From the NCBI RefSeq assembly GCF_950066645.1, contig NZ_CATMFB010000025.1, positions 1 to 32,500 of the forward strand: a stretch of DNA of 32,500 bases. The letters run 5' to 3'. Position 1 is the first letter of the stretch. Every line of letters starts with the position of its first letter. Under the pieces are notes generated by a model. That model searched no databases. It was not told the origin of the DNA and was given only the letters and a program-made list of their open reading frames with translations. The position numbers and the translations under genes were made by a program. The stretch comes from an uncultured Thalassolituus sp. GTDB lineage: Bacteria; Pseudomonadota; Gammaproteobacteria; Pseudomonadales; Oceanobacteraceae. Of this stretch, positions 30,056 through 32,500 are shown one piece after another.

Positions 30056-31084
30056 ATGATTCTTAAAGTGCTGGTGGTGGATGATTCAGGTTTTTTCCGC
30101 CGCCGCGTCACTGACATCATTAATGCCGATGGCAGGATGGAAGTGGTGGGTGTTGCCGAACATGGAAGACAGGCCATTGAGCTGAATGAGAGTCTCAAAC
30201 CTGATGTCATCACCATGGATTACGAAATGCCGGTGATGGATGGCATAACTGCGGTCAGGCACATTATGTCGTCACGACCCGTACCTGTCCTGATGTTTTC
30301 GTCTCTGACATTTGAGGGTGCCCGGGTCACGCTGGACGCCATAGATGCCGGAGCGGTTGATTTTCTCCCCAAAAATTTTGATGCAATTGCCCGTAACTCT
30401 GAACAGATCCGGCGACTGCTGACCGATAAAATTGAAGCCGTGGCGCGCAGCCGGCAGAGCCCGGTGCCCGCCAAGCCAGCGCCTCGTCCGGCGACCACTT
30501 CAGGAACACGTTTAAAAGGGATTGAGCTGATTGTTATCGGTACCTCTACCGGTGGACCTGCTGCGCTTCAGACCGTCTTCAGATCTATTCCTGCCGATTT
30601 CCGGGTTCCTATTATTATCGTTCAGCATATGCCCGCCTCTTTTACGACTGCATTTGCTGAGCGTCTGAATAATCTCAGTGGTCTGAGCGTGAAAGAGGCC
30701 GCTGATGGAGATGCCATTCGTCCGGGGTGTGTCTATGTTGCGCCAGGCGGAATGCAGTTGATGGTCGATCGCAGAGCCGGTGGTTCGATCCACATCCGCG
30801 AAAGCGATGAGAGGATTAACTATCGTCCCAGCGTTGATATTGCATTCGCTTCGGCTGCGAAACACTACGGCGGGCATTCTCTTGGGATTGTGCTGACAGG
30901 AATGGGCGCTGATGGCAAAGAAGGTGCGCGCCTGATTAAAGAGGCGGGCGGCCATATCTGGACACAGGACGAAGCGACGTCTGTGATTTATGGCATGCCG
31001 ATGTCGGTCAACCGCGCAGGGTTGAGCGATGCCGTCCTGGCGTTATCTGATGTCGGGCCAAAGTTGGCGTCTGACGTCCGCTGA
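30056..31084 (+). CDS. cheB: Chemotaxis methylesterase/response regulator CheB
   Basis: The second CheB, 342 aa, serving the flagellar chemotaxis system. The receiver has Asp55 in ITMDYEMPVMDG; the methylesterase domain has Ser164 in GTSTGGPAA, His191 in VQHMPASF and Asp286 in LTGMGADG. A Pro/Ala/Arg linker joins them (about 132-153). It follows cheA by 15 bases. No cheR accompanies it, as in Pseudomonas and Vibrio where the matching cheR is at another locus. Confidence 0.96.
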   Translation: MILKVLVVDDSGFFRRRVTDIINADGRMEVVGVAEHGRQAIELNESLKPDVITMDYEMPVMDGITAVRHIMSSRPVPVLMFSSLTFEGARVTLDAIDAGAVDFLPKNFDAIARNSEQIRRLLTDKIEAVARSRQSPVPAKPAPRPATTSGTRLKGIELIVIGTSTGGPAALQTVFRSIPADFRVPIIIVQHMPASFTTAFAERLNNLSGLSVKEAADGDAIRPGCVYVAPGGMQLMVDRRAGGSIHIRESDERINYRPSVDIAFASAAKHYGGHSLGIVLTGMGADGKEGARLIKEAGGHIWTQDEATSVIYGMPMSVNRAGLSDAVLALSDVGPKLASDVR

Positions 31085-31229
31085 GGCGGCAGATCTTTGC
31101 CCTTTTCATGCTGAATGCCCCGATATTTCAGGATTTTATCCCCAATATCCGATACTGACACGATTTTTGCTTCAGTCTACCGGAAGACTCATGGGATGCT
31201 GATGCCCAACGTACTACAGGAACTGTGCC

Positions 31230-32003
31230 GTGCGAATCTGGTCGATTTCGAATCAAAAAGGCGGGGTAGGAAAAACTACCACGGTTGTCTCACTGGGAGG
31301 CCTGCTGGCGGACTCCGGTAAGCGGGTTCTGCTGGTTGATCTGGACCCCCATGGGTCGTTAACCAGCTATTTCGGGCAGGACCCGGATGGCCTGGATCGC
31401 AGTCTGTACCATTTGTTTTTCGAACAGCGTTGGCGGGATGTTGACTATATCCGCGCGACCTTAAAACCGACGTCGTTACCCAACGTCATGATGCTACCGG
31501 CGACGACCTCGCTGGCGACACTGGAGCGTCAGGTGAGTGGTCAGGACGGCATGGGCCTGGTACTGGCACGGTCGCTCGCTCAGTTGTGGGATGAGTATGA
31601 CTACGTGCTTCTCGATACGCCTCCGATTCTTGGAGTGCTTCTGGTAAACGCTCTGGCAGCCTGTCAGCAGCTGGTGATACCGACACAGACCGAGCATCTC
31701 GCCCTGAAAGGGCTGGAGCGTATGGTTCATACACTGAAGATGGTGATGAAATCCCAGAAGCGCCAGTTACCTTACTGGATCGTACCGACTCTGTTTGATC
31801 GCCGCACGACGGCCTCGCTGACCAGTCTCAAAGAAATGCGGCGCACCTACCAGGAAGCGCTTTGGGACGAGGCCATTCCTGTCGATACCCGTCTGCGCGA
31901 TGCCAGTCATGAAGGCGTTTTCCCACATCAGTTGGACCCGGACACCCGTGGTGTCAGGGCATACCGCCACCTGCTGGCAATGCTGGATAAGCAGGGGAAG
32001 TGA
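31230..32003 (+). CDS. parC: ParA-like ATPase ParC, polar chemotaxis array positioning
   Basis: A 257 aa ParA/Soj-family ATPase. The deviant Walker A is KGGVGKTT (10-17), preceded by ISNQ; LLVDLDPHGSLTSYFG and LLDTPPILGVLLVNAL are the A' and B motifs, and IPTQTEHLALKGL is typical. In Vibrio, ParC between cheB and parP places chemotaxis arrays at the pole; the same neighbourhood is seen here. The start is GTG 31230 with CAGGAAC about ten bases before it. An ATG-initiated ORF in another frame here is spurious. No parB or parS is near, which argues against a plasmid partition role. Confidence 0.93.
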   Translation: MRIWSISNQKGGVGKTTTVVSLGGLLADSGKRVLLVDLDPHGSLTSYFGQDPDGLDRSLYHLFFEQRWRDVDYIRATLKPTSLPNVMMLPATTSLATLERQVSGQDGMGLVLARSLAQLWDEYDYVLLDTPPILGVLLVNALAACQQLVIPTQTEHLALKGLERMVHTLKMVMKSQKRQLPYWIVPTLFDRRTTASLTSLKEMRRTYQEALWDEAIPVDTRLRDASHEGVFPHQLDPDTRGVRAYRHLLAMLDKQGK

Positions 32004-32004
32004 T

Positions 32005-32305
32005 ATGACGGGGAACAGTGACATCCTGCTCGGATATTTTGACAGTCTGCTGGCACCTTGTCCGGCGGATGAGTCGGGTGAACATCCTCTCGACAGTCTG
32101 CTTCTCGATGCCACTGCTCCTTTTGCTGGCGAAGCCGATACGGTCGCCAGTGGTTATCGCCTGATTGCACTGATGTTGCCGGGCACCCCTCTGGGGCGCG
32201 CCGCTGCACTGACACTTAACCTTGAGCTACTCTGCAGGCTGCGGAAACTGGAGCCCGGTCGCTTACATTCTTCCATGCTTGCCGCCTGTGAGCCGGAGCA
32301 TTGGT

Positions 32306-32313
<8 letters not shown>
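32005..32313 (+). CDS. Unrecognised 102-residue protein between parC and parP
   Basis: I do not recognise this family. ATG 32005 lies one base after the parC stop with a strong AGGGGAAG ribosome site, and the stop overlaps the next start by eight bases, so it looks like a real coupled gene. The N-terminus reads ILLGYFDSLLAPCP, followed by HPLDSLLLDA, then a Gly/Ala/Leu-rich helical part (LPGTPLGRAAALTLNLELL) and EHWYG at the end. No signal peptide. Its Y-x-D-x-L-L motif recurs in the next gene's N-terminus (DYLDQLL), suggesting a shared binding partner. A role in ParC/ParP array positioning is inference from position. Confidence 0.75.

Positions 32314-32500
<187 letters not shown>

Noticed and set aside
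31088-31100. Sigma-54-like GG...GC element before parC
   Set aside because: The GG to GC spacing is nine bases instead of ten, which the sigma-54 promoter does not tolerate well.
31115-31321. 68-codon ORF before parC
   Set aside because: Its second half is parC read in another frame, and no good ribosome site was seen; the GTG-started parC frame has full ParA motifs.
31230-32003. ParA-like gene as a sign of a plasmid or chromosome partition locus
   Set aside because: There is no ParB gene or parS-like repeat, and the cheB/ParP-like context fits the polar chemotaxis ParC.

Overview
The window is one continuous flagellar and chemotaxis locus, with every confident gene on the + strand. Protein types and gene order (fliGHIJ, fliKLMNOPQR-flhB, flhA-flhF-fleN-fliA, cheYZAB-parC-parP), a FleN-type FlhG, sigma-54-type promoters and an HptB/HsbR/HsbA module all point to a polarly flagellated gammaproteobacterium of the Pseudomonas/Vibrio/Oceanospirillales type. 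An Oceanospirillales-like marine bacterium is my best guess; the genus cannot be fixed from sequence reading alone.

Layout. 1-3208: the 3' end of fliG, then fliH, fliI and fliJ (rotor/switch and export ATPase). 3348-11644: a complete chemosensory gene set (STAS protein, CheY, CheA, CheW, soluble PAS-type receptor, CheR, CheD, CheB) lying inside the flagellar series. 11694-14052: a partner-switching module (STAS protein HsbA, REC-phosphatase-kinase HsbR, phosphotransfer protein HptB). 14131-20017: fliK and fliL to fliR, with sigma-54-type promoters before fliK and before fliL. 20027-26379: flhB, flhA, flhF, fleN/flhG and the sigma-28 gene fliA. 26619-31084: the main flagellar chemotaxis genes cheY, cheZ, cheA and cheB. 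31230-32500: the ParA-like polar positioning gene parC, an unrecognised 102-residue ORF, and the start of a parP-like gene that runs off the window inside a GAGCCT hexamer repeat.

How it works together. The fli/flh products build the rotor, C-ring and type III export gate; FlhF and FleN set flagellar position and number; FliA switches on late genes. The cheYZAB set passes receptor signals to FliM, and ParC/ParP would hold its arrays at the pole. The inserted set has its own receptor with two domains resembling the Aer2 haem-PAS type, ending in a WEEF tail, plus its own adaptation enzymes, so it is probably a separate oxygen or redox-type sensory system. It sits directly against the HptB/HsbR/HsbA switch, which in Pseudomonas links phosphorelay input to flagellar gene expression and biofilm formation.

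Most interesting points: the chemosensory set inserted between fliJ and hsbA; a STAS protein with alanine at the usual phosphoacceptor position; FliM-like LL motifs repeated three times in the CheA linker and shared with FliM and CheZ; the small ORF that shares a Y-x-D-x-L-L motif with its ParP neighbour; the (Glu-Pro)n hexamer repeat; and a FleQ-box-like palindrome just upstream of an excellent sigma-54 promoter before fliL. No tRNA, rRNA, CRISPR, IS element or transposase was seen.
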